This document shows, one piece after another, positions 56,262 to 57,857 of a stretch of 57,857 nucleotides of DNA. Location of the stretch: positions 4,061 to 61,917 of the forward strand of contig JAUJMR010000012.1 in NCBI GenBank assembly GCA_030446765.1, read 5' to 3'. The stretch comes from Chloroflexia bacterium. GTDB taxonomy: Bacteria; Chloroflexota; Chloroflexia; Thermobaculales; Thermobaculaceae. The notes under the pieces are model-generated. The model ran no database searches, was not told the DNA's origin, and saw only the letters and a list, made by a program, of their open reading frames with translations. Within the stretch, counting starts at the first letter, position 1. Every line of letters starts with the position of its first letter. The translations under genes and the position numbers were made by a program.

Positions 56262-57857
<1,596 letters not shown>

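Overview
Organism (inference): a GC-rich bacterium, most likely of the phylum Chloroflexota and near the Thermomicrobia. The pointers are a T-box leader on ileS, a DUF951 protein, a DarA-type cyclic-di-AMP receptor, a second-type EF-G, an Agl23/TIGR03663-like membrane protein and carbohydrate ABC permeases ending in RWVYYEGE. No rRNA lies in the window, so this is a family-level impression only.

Layout. 1-8.4 kb is housekeeping: an HNH nuclease cut by the window edge, T-box-controlled ileS, a small membrane protein, a GNAT enzyme, pyrF, DUF951 and an MFS exporter. 8.4-9.35 kb is a junction of two broken genes (the uvrB C-terminus and a membrane-dipeptidase C-terminus). 9.4-13.6 kb is a minus-strand sugar-acid cluster (lactonase, enolase-superfamily dehydratase, two epimerase-like dehydrogenases) that contains a strange patchwork between the two dehydrogenase genes. 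14-18 kb holds a siderophore-interacting protein, a short decayed coding remnant, an integrase remnant, an MFS transporter and tRNA-Lys(CUU). 18.1-21.9 kb has a GNAT enzyme, a CinA-like protein and an orphan PD-(D/E)XK nuclease-like gene. 22.3-27.7 kb is a minus-strand RNA/protein-quality block: ybeY, yqeY, rpsU, HIT, a small basic protein, ftsH and tilS. 27.8-29.3 kb holds a tRNA 3'-end-like fragment and an ISNCY/IS1202-like insertion sequence with a broken transposase. 29.5-31 kb is an operon of a 50-residue membrane protein, a recombinase-fold protein lacking most catalytic residues, and DarA. 31-40 kb has comF, DUF192, an EF-G paralogue, a HAD phosphatase, a PP2C-like/propeller membrane protein, a GT4 glycosyltransferase and folC. 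40-43.6 kb is a sugar ABC importer (two permeases and a binding lipoprotein). 43.9-50.5 kb is a surface-glycan cluster (Agl23-like protein, GT39-like/NHL fusion, flippase-like protein) followed by rex. 50.7-57.9 kb has small membrane proteins, mnmA, DUF1385, recJ and purL (cut by the window edge).

Quality. Roughly a dozen genes are broken by single-base shifts. Where the missing base can be placed (ileS, the enolase gene) it is usually one base lost from a short homopolymer. Essential genes (ileS, tilS, folC) are affected, so most of these shifts look like sequencing error rather than biology. I annotate such genes as one locus and say where the frame changes. A different class of oddity, not explained by homopolymer loss, is the uvrB/dipeptidase junction, the epimerase patchwork and a near-tandem duplication.

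A dispersed palindromic, MITE-like repeat is present in three intergenic copies (4.2, 22.0 and 43.8 kb).

The best candidates for undescribed biology are the orphan PD-(D/E)XK gene, the recombinase-like/DarA operon, the PP2C-like receptor with a lost active site, and the Agl23/GT39-NHL/flippase cluster.
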